Of a stretch of 64,000 nt of DNA, positions 23,871 to 35,989 are shown one piece after another (the stretch's first letter is position 1; every line of letters starts with the position of its first letter). Both the position numbers and the translations under genes were made by a program. The notes under the pieces were generated by a model. The model was not told where the DNA came from. It did not search any database and was given only the letters and a program-made list of their open reading frames with translations. The DNA comes from Elephas maximus indicus (lineage: Eukaryota; Chordata; Mammalia; Proboscidea; Elephantidae): the NCBI RefSeq assembly GCF_024166365.1, contig NC_064819.1, forward strand, positions 207,167,293 to 207,231,292. Direction: 5' to 3'.

Positions 23871-24600
23871 ATTCATTAATTTTCCTTTTTTTCTCCTTTT
23901 CTTTCGTTTTTCTATCTTTTTTTCATATATTAATATCTATAAAATGGATGTTAACATCCATGAAATGCACAGTTTTGCACAACATCACATCTCATAAACT
24001 GGAACGCATCTTATAACTAATGGTATGTCATAGTTTAATAGCAGTGTTTCTCTTTTTTCTTTTTACTGGGAAAACATTGATATTGATACATCTTACAAAT
24101 GATAATGTCTTAGATTGGTTGAAATTCAATAAATAGGGTGTGTTGACAGTGGTTAACTTTATAATACAGTATAGACATTACAGAAAATCTAGGTGGTATT
24201 GTGACTATAATGGAGGAGAAATAAACATCACCCAGAAGTAGTGGACTCATTTAGTAAATAATGAGGCTGAGCCTCCCTTTTTGGTGAGAAGGTAAGGGTA
24301 TTCTCATTTTTGAGGGAGAGTTGTGTTATGTTAGACCTGAGTGTGTAGTTGATGCCATTACTGTTTGGAAGACTGAATGTGGAAGAAGGGTAAATGTTGC
24401 TGGGCAATCAACAAGTGGACTGTACTGGACACAAGTCCTATGTGGCTGACTAAAACCATTTGGCTTTCCAGCCTTCATGAATCCTGCCTTCTTCAGGTGA
24501 AACAACAAAATTACCTCTTCCATACACTTGAGAGTAGACAGGCAACTGGGTTCCACCAAACAAATGCACTCACGTGAGACTTAAAGAGACACTGAGGTTT
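23871..24600 (+). other. Probable 3' non-coding part of the ERVL relic
   Basis: T-rich stretch (23880-23925), then sequence resembling the non-coding tail of ERVL-type elements, including 'GTGTAGTTGATGCCATTACT' (24342-24361) and a run near 24440-24560. No clear LTR terminus is visible. Confidence 0.35.
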
Positions 24601-24982
24601 AAGAAGAGAAAAAAAAAAAGAATGTAAACAACCCACATGGTAAGACAGAAATTGGATAAGTTATAAGTAGTAAGTCTGATATAATTGTCAAAGCCATGCT
24701 AAAGAATGTAAACCACATTTCTTCAGATGTAGAATCACCTCGGTGATCCCTTGTTTGGAATTCACAGTATGAGGGTACGCGATCGGAATTATTCCAAGCA
24801 GGAGATTAATGAGATGGGAATGGCGGAAAGTCAGTAAGACAATAATTCTGGGGCTATGGGAAAGCAGCTTAAAGCATTTATTTGTAGGTCCAGAATGAAG
24901 CAATGAAGTAGAGAGTTAGAAGAAAATGGGTTGGTAGTGCGCTTAGGAAAGCTTAAGATAATGAGCAAGCACTGTGAGAGGG
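24601..24982. other. No recognisable feature
   Basis: AT-rich, A-tract at 24610-24619; no named repeat. Confidence 0.35.
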
Positions 24983-25494
24983 TGTCTTAGTCATCTAGGG
25001 CTGCTGTAACAGAAATACCACAAGTAGATGGCTTTAACAGAGAGAAATGTATTTTCTCACAGCCTAGTTTTATTAGTAGGCTAGAAGTACAAATTCAGGA
25101 TGTGAGCTCCAGAGGAAGACTTTCTCTGTCTATCGGCTCTGAAGAAAAGTCCTTGTCAATCTTCCCCTGGACTAGGAGCTTCTCTGCACAGGAACCCCGG
25201 GTCCAAAGGACAAACTCTGCTTCTGGCACTGGTGGTAAGAGATCCTCCCTCTCTGCTTGCTTCCCTTTCCTTTTATCTTTTGAGAGATAAAAGGTGGTGC
25301 AGGCCACATTCCTGGGAAACTCCATTTACATTGGATCAGGGATGTGACCTGGTAAGGGTGTTACAGTCCCACCCTAATCCTCTTTAACATAAGATTGCAA
25401 TCACAAAATGGAGGACAACCACACAATACTGGAAATCATGGCCCAGCCAAATTGATATGCACATTTTTGGGGGGACGTAATTCAATCCATGACA
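24983..25494 (-). mobile_element. MaLR-type solo LTR, full length (512 bp)
   Basis: Complete reverse LTR from TGTCTTAGTCATCTAGGG to 'TTCAATCCATGACA'. The flanking pentamers GAGGG (24978-24982) and AAGGG (25495-25499) may be a decayed 5-bp TSD. It is the best reference copy of this family in the window. Confidence 0.8.
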
Positions 25495-26006
25495 AAGGGA
25501 AAAAGCATAAAATGAAAGATATGCACATACAGAAAGACAAATATTGAACTACTTTTTTACTTGTTGACCTCTGCTGCTATTGCCATTGGGTCTTGAAAGC
25601 CACGCACTCAAGGACAAGACAACCCTGGGAATAAAAGGAAATCCAGTGGCAAAATTTCCCCTTTCCTCTCTCATTTTAGATCTCTCTCCCTCTCATTATC
25701 CCTGAGGGAAATTTTGCCCATTGGTTTGTCTTTTCTTTACACATCAAAATTTAAATTGAGCAAAGTCTCTAGAGGGCATGCCCATTGCAGTAGCTGGCTC
25801 CAGCTAATAGACTCCTAGAAAAGCCCCTGAGAATCTGTGTTCCTGGCTTTTGTGGTGGTTCCAGTGAACTTGGTATTACATAACAATTGAAGTACCCAGT
25901 TGATTAAGTTAGCAGAACGCCTTACCAGAATAAGGTCATGTCAAAATACAAAGATGTATCTTAATTAATTTCTTCCCCAAAGTATTTTTGTTTAACTATA
26001 GCATGG
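25495..26006. other. Unique sequence, no gene seen
   Basis: No repeat or coding signal recognised. Confidence 0.35.
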
Positions 26007-26565
26007 CAGATTTTAAAAGATACAAATTCTTTGACACTTCTACCATTGAGACTTGGGGTCTGTGTCTCTTGTCCTGTCATATCTATGTGAGCTTTGTGAC
26101 TGCTTTGACCGGTTGAAAGCAGTGGAATTAATAATGTGCCAGCTCTGGGCCCAGACCTTAAGGGATTGATGGTTGCCACTTTCTGTCTCTTGGACCACCT
26201 GCTCTTGGCGCACTGAGCCTCCACGTAAGAAGTCTGACAACCCTGATGGAGAAAACACATGGCGAGGTCTTGACACCACCTGGAGAAGAAGAAGGGTCCA
26301 GCTGAGCCCAGCCTCTTAGCCTTTCACCAAGACTACAAGGATGTGAGGGAGGCTGGCTTTGACCCTCCAGACCTGCCCAAGCCACCAGCTAATTACCACT
26401 GAATGGTCCCCTACTCAGGGCCACAGGGAACAGAAAACAGTGCCCAGCCAAGTTTTCCCCAAATGCCTGATATACAAAATCAAGGAATTAATAAAATGGT
26501 TGCTTTAAGCCACTGAATTTGGGGATAGTTTATTACCCAGTGCTAGGTGATCCAGATAAACAGTA
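26007..26565 (+). mobile_element. MLT1-type LTR
   Basis: 'TTTGACACTTCTACCATTGAG' type start, 'TTTGTGACTGCTTTGACCGG', and the classic end 'TTTAAGCCACTGAATTTGGG' preceded by AATAAA. Confidence 0.75.
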
Positions 26566-27532
26566 TGGCTGAAAAACTGCATGTAAGTAGTATTTTTATA
26601 AATCTGCCATAATTTCTCCTTAGTTTACTTCATAATTTCTAGAGCTGCCATCTGTTCTTTTTGGTGAGTACTTTAGCTTTAAGAATTGTTGTCCTTTAAG
26701 ACCCTCTGTTAAGGAACTAATGACCCGGGAACATAAACTTATGTCCATTTGGGAGTCCCATACTTAAAGAAGCAGTAAAATGAATAATTTTTTACTTAAA
26801 ATAATGTAAAGCACACATCTTCCTCTTGCTGCCTTGTCTACTAAGTAAAGCATTTATACTCCTCTGTTTGATAGCTACACCGAAACGCGCATGTTTGTTC
26901 ACATATGAGGGTAACCTCCCCACAGTGGCTGCATTCCAAGCTTGGTCCACCTAACGCCCACTATGCAGAGTGGGTGAAGCTATTTGCGAATCTGTAAAGC
27001 ATTTGGGATCCTCCTGGGTAAAATATGGCGTTTGAATTATAAGACCATTATCATTAACAACTGGCAGGAGGTTCCTGTCATTTCTCCTGGAGAGATTTCA
27101 GGAGTTGAGGGATGTTTCCCTTAATTGCCATGCTGACCTCACCTGACAGAGGTCTGCGCTGCTGGAAAGGGAGCCCCTCCTTGGCTCCCTGAGATCCAAG
27201 CAACCCACCTCTCTGAGCAGCAGCGGCACAGCCTAGGTGAAGAAATGAGATTTCTTTGCCAGATAAAATGGTTATGGCAGTTGGTGGCCATTACCCAGAA
27301 TATTGTTCAGGGGAATTAAATTTGCAAAATGTCTCATAAGGAAAAAGAGACACGTTTAGGTCAGCTTCAGCCATCAGTTCAATCAGCCTGTGCATACCCC
27401 CTACATGTTCAGGTACAACATCTATGACCCATGTATGGTTAGACACATATAGCAGTACCAAGTAAACCAGTTTTTAGTTATTTAATAAAATAATAAAAAC
27501 TATAAATTACAGAATGCATATTATGGGCTGTT
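26566..27532. other. Unique sequence with a candidate non-coding element
   Basis: 26930-27340 is repeat-free with an E-box CACCTG within 'CTCACCTGACAG' (27139-27150) and looks less decayed than its flanks. No coding potential seen. Confidence 0.3.
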
Positions 27533-28679
27533 TTTGTTGCTAGCTGTCATCGAGTTGTCCCTGACTCATAGCAACCCCATGTGCAATGGAATAAATTGGT
27601 ACATGCCACCTGAATTTAGAGACCATCTCAAGAATAGATTTGACACTTTGAACACTACTGACCAAAGACCAGATGAGTTGTGGAATGACATCAAGGACAT
27701 CACACAGGAAGAAAGCAAGAGTTCATTAGAAAGACACGAAAGAAAAAAAAGACCAAAATGGATGTCAGGAGAGACTCTGAAACTTGCTTTTGAATGTAGA
27801 ATAGCTAAAGTGAAAGGAAGAAATGATGAATTAAAAGTGCTGAACAGAAGATTTCAAGGGGCAGGTTGAGAAGACAAAGTAAAGTATTATAATGAAATGT
27901 GCAAAGACTTGAAGGTAGAAAACCAAAAGGGAAGAATACGCTCAGCATTTCTCACGCTGAAAGAAATGACGAAAGATTCAAACCTCGAGTTGCAATATTG
28001 AAGGATTCTGTGGGCAAAATGCTGAATGATGCAGGAAACAACAAAAGAAGATGGAAGGAATACACAGAATCACTGTACCAAAAAGAATTGGTCGACATTC
28101 AGCAATTTCAGGAGGTAGTAAAAAATAAATTTTTTAGCATATGATCAAGAACCAATGGAACTGAAGGAAGAAGTCCAAGCTGCACTGAAGGCATTAGTGA
28201 AAAACAAGGCTCCAGGAAGTGACGGAATATCACCTGAGAAGTTTCAACAAACGAATGCAGCACTGGAAGTGCTCACTTATCTATGAAAAGAAAGTTGGCC
28301 AACCAACTGGAAGAGATCCATATTTGTGCCCATTCCAAAGTAAGGTGATCTAACGGATTGAGGAAATCATGAAGCAACATCTTTAACATCATACACAAGT
28401 AAAATTTTGCTGAAGATAATTCAAAATCATTTGCAGCAGTATATCAACAGGGAACTGACAGAAATTCAAGTCTAATTCAAAAGAGGACGTGGAATGAAGG
28501 ATATCATGTCAGATGGATCCTGGCTGAAAGCAGAGAATACCAGAAAGATGTTTACCTGTGTTTTATTGACTATGCAAAGGCATTCGACTGTGTGGATCAT
28601 AACAAATTATGCATAACATTGCTAAGAATGGGAATTCCAGAACACATATTGTTCTCATGAGGAACCTGTACATAGATCA
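27533..28679. mobile_element. RTE LINE fragment with inverted arrangement
   Basis: 27533-27598 is the RTE-type tail in minus orientation. From about 27600 the internal RTE follows in plus orientation from 'CACCTGAATTTAGAGACC' into the RT domain, with broken frames (27534-27869, 27899-28144), and stops mid-RT at 28679. The layout fits a twin-primed minus-strand insertion, or two fragments joined by a deletion. Confidence 0.75.
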
Positions 28680-28734
28680 ACATTTGTTATTTTCTGCTTT
28701 TTTGATTAGTGCCAGTAATGTCAGGATGAGATGG

Positions 28735-31076
28735 TATCATGGATTGAGTTGTGTCCCCCATGGTTAGGCTATGATATCCAGTATTGTATGGTTGTCCTCC
28801 ATTTTGTGATTTTCCTGTGTGTTATAAATCATAATCTCTGCCTGTAGTTAAAGAGGATTAGGGTGGGATGCAATACCCTTGCTCAGGTCATATCCCTGAT
28901 CCAATGTAAAAGGAGTTTCCCTGGGGGGTGGCCTGCACCACTTTTTTTGTGTGTGTGTGTGTGTGTGCTTTAAGTGAAAGTTTACAGATCAAGTCAGTCT
29001 CATACAAAAACTTATACACGCCTTGCTATGTACTCCTAGCTGCTCTCCCGCTAATGAGACAGCACACTCCTCCTCTCCACCCTGTATTCCCTATGTCCAT
29101 TTAACCAGCTGCTGTCCCCCTCTGCCTTCTCATCTCACCTCCAGACAGGAGTTGCCCACGTAGTCTCATGTGTCTATTTGAGCCAAGAAGCTCGCTCCTC
29201 ACCGGTGTCATTTTCTGTCTTATAGTCCAATCCAATCCCTGTCTGAAGAGTTGGTTTCAAGAATGGTCCCAGTCTTGGGCTAACAAATGATCTGGAGACC
29301 ATGACCTCTGGGGTCCTTCTAGTCTCAGTTAGACCATTAAGTCTGGTCTTTTTATAAGAATTTGAGGTCTGCATCCCACTGTTTTCCTGCTCCATCAGGG
29401 ATTCTCTGTTGTGTTCCCTGTCAGGGCAGTAATCGGTGGTAGCCAGGCACCATCTATTTCTTCTGGCCTCAGGCTGATGTAGTCTCTGGTTTATGTGGCC
29501 CTTTCTGTTTGTTGGGCTCGTCTTTACCTTATGTCTTTGGTGTTCTTCATTCTCCTTTGCTCCAGGTGGTTTGAGACCAATTGATACATCTTAGATGGCC
29601 ACTTGTTAGCATTTAAAACCCCAGACCCCACTCACCAAAGTGGGATGCGGAAAGTTTTCTTAATACATTTTGTTATGCCAATTGACCTAGAGGTCCCCTG
29701 AAACCATGGTCCCCAAACCCCCATCCTGGCTACTCCGGTCTTCAGTGTTCAGTTGTATTCAGGGAACTTCTTTGCTTTTGGTTTAGTCCAGTTGTGCTGA
29801 CCTCTCCCGTATTGTGTGTTGTCTTTCTCTTCACCTAAAATAGTTCTTGTCTACTATTTAATTAGTGAATCCCCTCTCCCTCCCTTCTCACCCTCATAAC
29901 CATCAAAGAATATTTTCTTCTGCTTTTAAACTTTTTCTTGAGTTCTTATAATAGTGTTCTTATACAATATTTGTTCTTTTGCAGCTGACTAATTTCACTT
30001 AGCATAATTCCTTCTAGATTCCTCCATGTTAGGAGATGTTCCACAGATTCATTGTTGTTCTTAATCATTGCATAGTATTCCATTGTGCGAATACACCATA
30101 ATTTATTTATCCGTGCATCCGTTGACGGGCACCTTGGTGGCTTCCATCTTTTTTACTGTAAACAATGCTGCAATGAACATGGGTGTGCATATATCTACTT
30201 GTGTGAAGGCCCTTATTTCTCTAGGATATATTCCAAGGAATGGGATTGCTGGATGGTATGGTGGTTCTATTTCTAGCTTTTTAAGGGAGCACCAAATTGA
30301 TTTCCAAAGTAGTTGTACCATTCTACATTCCCACCAGGAGAGTATAAGTGTTCCAGTCTCTCCACAACCTCTCCAAAATTTATTATTTTGTGTTTTTTGG
30401 ATTAATGCCAGCCTTGTTGGGATAAGATGGTATGTCATTGTAGTTTTGCTTTGCATTTCTCTAATGGCTAATAATCATGAGCATTTCCTCATGTATTTGT
30501 TAGCCACCTGAATGTCTTCTTTGGTGAAGTGCCTGTTCATATCCTTTGCCTACTTTTTAATTGTGTTATCTTTTTGTTGTTGAGTTTTTCAGTATCGCCT
30601 AGATTTTAGAGATCAGACGATGATTGGAACTGTAGCCAAAAACTTTTTCCCAGTCTGTAGGTAATCTTTTTACTCTTCTGGTAAAGTCTTTGGATGAGCA
30701 TAGGTGTTTGATTTTTAGGAGCTCCCAGTTATCTAGTTTCTTTTCTGGTGTTTGCTGCACTGCCTTTTATCTTACAAGAGATAAAAGGAAAGGGAAGCAA
30801 GCAGAGAGTCGGGGACTTCATATCACCAAGAAAGCAGTGCCGGGAGCAGAGTGTGTCCTTTGGACCTGTGGTTCCTGCTTGAGAAGCTTCTAGTCCAGGG
30901 GAGGACTGATGACTAAGAACTTCCTCCAGAGCCAACAGAGAGGGAAAGCCTTCCCCTGGAGCTGATGCCCTGAATTTGGGCTTCTAGCCTACTAGACTGT
31001 GAGAAATTAAATTTATCTTTGTTAAGGCCATCCACTTGTGGTATTTCTGTTACAGCATCACTAGATGACTAAGACA
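28735..31076 (+). mobile_element. MaLR-type solo LTR inside L1, itself split by a younger L1
   Basis: The LTR halves (28735-28941 and 30764-31076) total about 520 bp, matching the complete 512-bp copy at 24983-25494. The 5-bp TSD GATGG at 28730-28734 and 31077-31081 is perfect. The ends are decayed at the first bases (TA for TG) and intact at the last (CA). Confidence 0.88.
28942..30754 (-). mobile_element. L1 LINE 3' end, younger copy
   Basis: Starts with a T-rich tract and a (GT)n (28942-28970), the reversed tail. An L1 3' UTR and the ORF2 C-terminus (frame 30456-30103) follow. The 9-bp TSD CTGCACCAC (28933-28941) / CTGCACTGC (30755-30763) has two mismatches. Same 3' UTR family as 37561-39051. 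5'-truncated and inactive. Confidence 0.88.
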
Positions 31077-32451
31077 GATGGTATCTCATTGTAGTTTTGG
31101 CAAGCATTTCTCTAATGGCTAATGATTATGAGCATTTCCTCCTGTGTCTGTTAGCTTGCCTGGATGTCTTCTTTGGTGAAGTATCTGTTCATATCCTTTG
31201 CCCATTTTTTTAATTGGATTATTTTTCTCTTTGTTGTTGAATATTTTGTTGTCAAATATTTTATAGATTTTAGAGTTTAGACCCTTGTTAAATATGTTGT
31301 CACCAACTTTTTTTTTCTAGTCTGTAGGCTCTCTTTTTACTCTTTTGGTGAAGTCTTTTGATGAGCATAAGTATTTAATTTTTAGGAGATCTCAGTTATC
31401 TAGTTTATCTTCTTTCTGGTGCTTGTGTGGGTTTTTGGGTTTGCTGCTTGTGCATTGTTACAGTTGGCATCCTATTTAGGCTGTATATTAGGGCCCTATC
31501 TTTGTCTGTAGTTTTTTCTTCCATGATCTTTATAGTTTTAGATTAAGTCTTTGATTGCTTTTGAACTAGTTTTTGTGTATGGTGTGAATTATAGGTACTG
31601 TTTCATTTTTTACATGTGGATATCCAGTATTGCTAGTACCATTTGTTAAAGAGACTGCCTTTTCCCCATTTCATGGACTTTGGGCCTTTGTCAAAGATCA
31701 GCTGACCATAGGTGGATGGATTTATGCCTGGGTCCTCAATTCTGTTCCATTGGTCTATGTGTCTGCCATTGTACCAGTACCAGGCAGTTTTCACTACTGC
31801 AGCTGTATAGTAGGTTCTGAAATTAGGTAGTGTGAGGCCTCCTACTTTGTTCTTCCTTTTCAATAATGTTTTATTTATCCGGGGCCTCTTTCCTTTCCAT
31901 ATAAAGTTTGTGATTAGTTTTTCCATCTTATTAAAGAATATTGTTGGTATTTGTATTGGGATTGCATTATATCTGTAGATAGCTTTGGGTAGAATTGACG
32001 TTTTCACCATGTTGAATCTTCATGAGCATAGTATGTTTTTCCATTTGTGTAGGTCTCTTGGTTTCTTGCAGTATTTTATAGTTTTCTTTGTATAGGTCTT
32101 TTGCATCTCTGGTCAGATTTATTCCTAAGTATTTTATTTTTTAAGGGCAATTTAAATGGTATTGTTTTCTTGATTTCCTTTTTGAAATTCTTTTTGTAGG
32201 TATATAGGAATACAACTGATTTTTGTATGTTTATCCTGTGTCTTGTTACTCTGCTGAATCTATTAGTTCCAGTAGTTTTCTTGTGGAACCTTTGGGGTTC
32301 TGTATCTATAGGATCATATCATCCACAAATGCAGGCAGTTTTACTTCACCCTTTCTGATTTGGATGCCCTTTATTTCTTTTTCTTGCATTATTGCTTTAG
32401 CTAGGAGTTCCAGGACAATGTTAAATAGGAGTGGTGATAAAGTCTTTTCTT

Positions 32452-32552
32452 GAAAACCCCATGGGGCAGTTCTACTCTGCCCTACAGTGTTGCTATGAAT
32501 CACAATCAACTTGACAGCAGTGGGCAATGGGGTTTTTTGTTTGTTTGTTTGT
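32452..32552 (+). mobile_element. AfroSINE 3' fragment inside L1
   Basis: Only the 3' part is present ('CCATGGGGCAGTTCTACTCT' to the GTTT-repeat tail), 5'-truncated within L1 ORF2. Confidence 0.85.
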
Positions 32553-32975
32553 TTGGTCTTGTTCCCGCTCTCAGGGAGAATGCTTTCAGTTTCTTTCCAC
32601 TGAGAACGATGTTGGCTGTTCGTTTTGTATAGAGGCCCTTTGTTATGTTGAGAAATTTCCCATCTATTCCTATTTTACTGAGAGTTTTTATTAGGAATGT
32701 GTGTTGGACTTTATCAAATGCCTTTTCTGCATCAATTGAAATGATGTGATTCTTTTCTTTTGTTCTATTTATGTGATGGATTATGTTGACTGATTTCCTA
32801 ATGTTGAACCATCCTTGCATACTTCATATGAATCCCACTTGATTATGGTATATATATTTTTAATATGATGCTGAATTCTACTGGCAAGAATTTTGTTGAG
32901 AATTTTTGCATCTATATCCATGAGAGATATTGGTCTGTAAATTTCTTTTTTTGTGGTGTTTTTGCCTGGTCTTAT

Positions 32976-33375
32976 TTAATATTAATAGTAGTTCTATAAA
33001 TTAGAAAGTACTACTTATTAAATAGATGATGAAACCGAGGCTGAGAGAGATTTAGTAGTAACCTTCCCAGAATCTCCAGGGTAAGAAATGGCCTAAGCAG
33101 GATGCAACCCTTTCTGATACAAATGTTTCTTTTTCCACATCCCTACACTAAATTTATAGTGGAGATTCATCTGCTTTAAAAAATCCAAAGAAGCAAATAA
33201 CTAGAAATACAAAAGCATTGGAAGAAATTTTTTTGCTCAAGTGAGAATTGTAAAAGGATTATTTGCCACTGAAGAGGTAGTGATCTAATGCGGAAACATA
33301 TATATTTTAAAAGCACAAGAGTAGTAAAGGATAAAAACGTACACTAGTAGTATATTTACTTTGCAACTGTTCAAA
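32976..33375. other. AT-rich sequence, no gene seen
   Basis: 33000-33110 has MIR-like phrases (ATGATGAAACCGAGGCTGAG) and may be a decayed MIR in minus orientation. The remainder is unassigned. Confidence 0.35.
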
Positions 33376-33379
33376 GTAC

Positions 33380-33560
33380 TTATGTATTAACTCATTTCCT
33401 CATCCACAATGATTCTATAAGGTAGATATTATTAATAGCTCCATTTTACAAATGAAGAAACTGAGGCATTGAGGGGTTAAGTAATTCTCCCAAGTTTCCA
33501 CAGCAGGTAGGTAGCAAAGCCAGGTTTTAAGTGAGGGAACCCAGCTCCAGAGTCCACCCA
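33380..33560 (-). mobile_element. MIR
   Basis: Reverse MIR core: 'CTCCATTTTACAAATGAAGA', 'AAACTGAGGCATTGAGGGG', 'GGTTAAGTAATTCTCCCAAG'. Confidence 0.8.
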
Positions 33561-33574
33561 CTTAATCTTGAGGG

Positions 33575-33800
33575 TGTCAACCAGTGTTGGACTCCTGGTT
33601 CTTTCACTTTCTAGTTCTGTGACCCCAGAGAAGTGACTTAACCTCTCTGAGCCATATTTTTCACATCTGTAAAATAGGGATGATGATACCCAGCTTATGA
33701 AATTGCTAAGGGAATTAGAGGATTAAACATTTGAGGTGTCAAGAGCACTAGCACAATGCCTAGCCCATAATGGGTTCTCAACAAATGCTAGTTCCTTCTA
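33575..33800 (+). mobile_element. MIR
   Basis: Plus MIR: 'AGTGACTTAACCTCTCTGAG', 'CATCTGTAAAATAGGGATG', and the tail 'CACAATGCCTAGCCCATAAT'. It pairs head-to-head with the preceding minus MIR. Confidence 0.85.
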
Positions 33801-33979
33801 AATTCCTGACTATTCCCCTTCTTATTTCTCCCCCTCCTTGTTCTCTTTCCTCTTCTCTCATCCACTCCCTCCTTGGTTCATTAGTGACTGCCTCACATCC
33901 TTCGTCCTTCCTGGCTGTTACATCCACAAAGGCTAATGCTGGCACCCTGCCTTCCTCCCGGGGGGTGGGGAGGGTGTGA

Positions 33980-34560
33980 AAACTCTACCACACTCCGTTT
34001 CTATCCCCTCATCATCAGAGGCAAGGCCGCTAAAGGTCATCAAAATGAAGTCTGATTGGGGATGCGAGGTGAGAACATATCTGTTGCTCTAAGTAACAGA
34101 ATAAGCCCAATGGAGAGTTCAAGCAAGTCCCCACAGGGAATGCTGGTACCAGAACTGAGGCTGCATCCAAGACCCTCTCGTTGGTGACAACACCATTGTC
34201 ATAAAGTTCGAGTTTGAATTTCATCTGCATTCGGCCCATACGATCAGAGCTGAAGAAACATCAGCTGGGCTGGCACAGTCCTTATTTCTTTCATATCCCC
34301 CTTGTCAACAGTTTGAAAGTGAGATGGCTAATTTTGTGCCTGACAAGAAAGGACTGATCATTTTCTCAGATGCTGTTATCAGCAGAGTCAGAGCTGGTAC
34401 ACTCTCTAAGGGAGTCCCTGAACCACAGGTTACTGGCAGGCAGACAAACACTCGCTGACAGCCATTTGTGACCAACTATGAAACACCATCTGCTGTGGTT
34501 GGGGGGAGGAATGGCTCCAGCAAGTGAGAGCCATTGTAGAGCCCTTTTCCTGTGCTAACT
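33980..34560. other. Candidate conserved non-coding element
   Basis: Repeat-free mixed-composition stretch between a MIR pair and AT-rich sequence. No recognisable coding frame. Enhancer-like appearance is an impression only. Confidence 0.25.
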
Positions 34561-35280
34561 CAGGGCGGCCTTTAGGCAGCCCTAAAGGAAAACCTAAATT
34601 TGTATTCCTGGATAGTATGTGTCATATGGATTCAAAAGCATGTACATTATGGAAAGTTGATGTTTTTCTAGAAGTGAACAGGTTTGAATCCTTGTCTGCA
34701 TTAAAATCAAACTTTAAATAACTGAATACTGCAAAACAATACAAATATAGTCCAGAATTGAATAACGTTCCTTTAGAGGTCTAGCTGAAATTGTGCATGG
34801 ACATCATCGGAAGGACAACAAAAAACTGAGTTGATAGAAGTCTTTGATGTTTTAGTTGGGGATTTAAAAAAAAAAAAGAGGTTGTATTATTCCTAGATTT
34901 TTTCCTGACTGACAATCTCTGGAAGGAGTTCTACTTTACAATTCAAGATATGTGTCAGGAAAAGTACAATTATTTCTCCTGAGTGATGGAAACATTATTC
35001 AGAAGCGAAAGACACTTTACTGGAGGAAAGGTTTTCAGGCCTTTAAGATACTTAGGAAGAGGGACTCTTTCTCGCTCATTAACTTTAATAGAGCCCACAG
35101 ACAAAGGCATAGGCCAACCCTGTCCCTCTCTGATCGGAAGTCTGGGTTTTCATTTTTAGGAGTCTTAATAGTCCTGTGTCTCATGATTAAGTAATGAGAG
35201 CTGGCATCAAAGTATTTGAAGTTCAGCTGATCTTGCATTTATCCTTGTAGGCCAGGGAAGATCATAAAACAAAATGTTTC
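34561..35280. other. Unique sequence, no gene seen
   Basis: A-tract at 34866-34877; no repeat could be named. Confidence 0.35.
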
Positions 35281-35284
35281 AAAG

Positions 35285-35480
35285 GCAAATATATATTTAT
35301 ATATGTAAGTGTGTATATATATGTGTGTAAATACACACACATGCATATATATACATATAAAAAATATGATATATATGTGTATATATACATATGCGATATA
35401 TATGTGTGTATATATATAGATGTGATATATATGTATATACATGCATATGTGATATAGTTCACCAACTATATATATACATA
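35285..35480. repeat. (TA/TG)n microsatellite
   Basis: Interrupted TATA/TGTG/CATA tract of about 190 bp; the Tyr/Ile/His-rich frames here are products of it. Confidence 0.92.
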
Positions 35481-35989
35481 AAACGTGCACATGCTTTCAT
35501 GGTAGAAAAATGCCAGAGTTCTTAATCTCTACTTGAACGGTGGGCGGGGATGGGGGTGTGTTAAACCAGAGGTTAAAAGGGTGGGAAATACTTTATTCAG
35601 GTTAAAATATCTGATTTCTGTAATCTGGCTTCCAATTCCAAAGGAAGTCCCTTACCTAATCATTCTGGTTAAAACCTACCGGAATGTCCATGCTTGTGTC
35701 TTTTAGAAGTTAAGATGGGAAAGATCCTGGACTTGCCTGTTTGCATTTTAATCTCCTAGAAGAGGAGCTTCTGTTCCGAAGCTGAAATCCAACAAAGTCA
35801 AGTGAAGAATCCAGATCAGTCCTGAAGCCTGTGCTGTGGAGGGCGAGGAGGGGTGAGAATGGCAGTCCAGACCTTTATGTATCCCATTATGTCAAAGCGT
35901 GGGTATGGCTCGCTCCTGGGAACATAACGCATCAGTGATGGAGGCTAAGGAAAAAAGATTTAAATGTGCTTTCACTTATGGCCGTGCAA
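35481..35989. other. Unique sequence, no gene seen
   Basis: No repeat or coding signal recognised. Confidence 0.35.

Larger units (their letters stand above)
28683..32975 (-). mobile_element. L1 LINE (ORF2 region) hosting a nested LTR
   Basis: Pieces at 28683-28734 and 31077-32975. The reverse frames give ORF2 fragments: a C-terminal block (32010-31633), the RT palm with the catalytic motif decayed to FVDD (32527-32306), and an upstream RT block '[17 protein letters not shown]' (32820-32506). It is missing its 3' end on the left and its 5' end on the right. An AfroSINE 3' piece lies at 32452-32552. Confidence 0.85.

Noticed and set aside
28679..28683. Possible assembly chimera at the RTE/L1 junction
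   Set aside because: The adjacent LTR and L1 boundaries have clean TSDs and a twin-priming or deletion explanation suffices, so I do not claim a misassembly.
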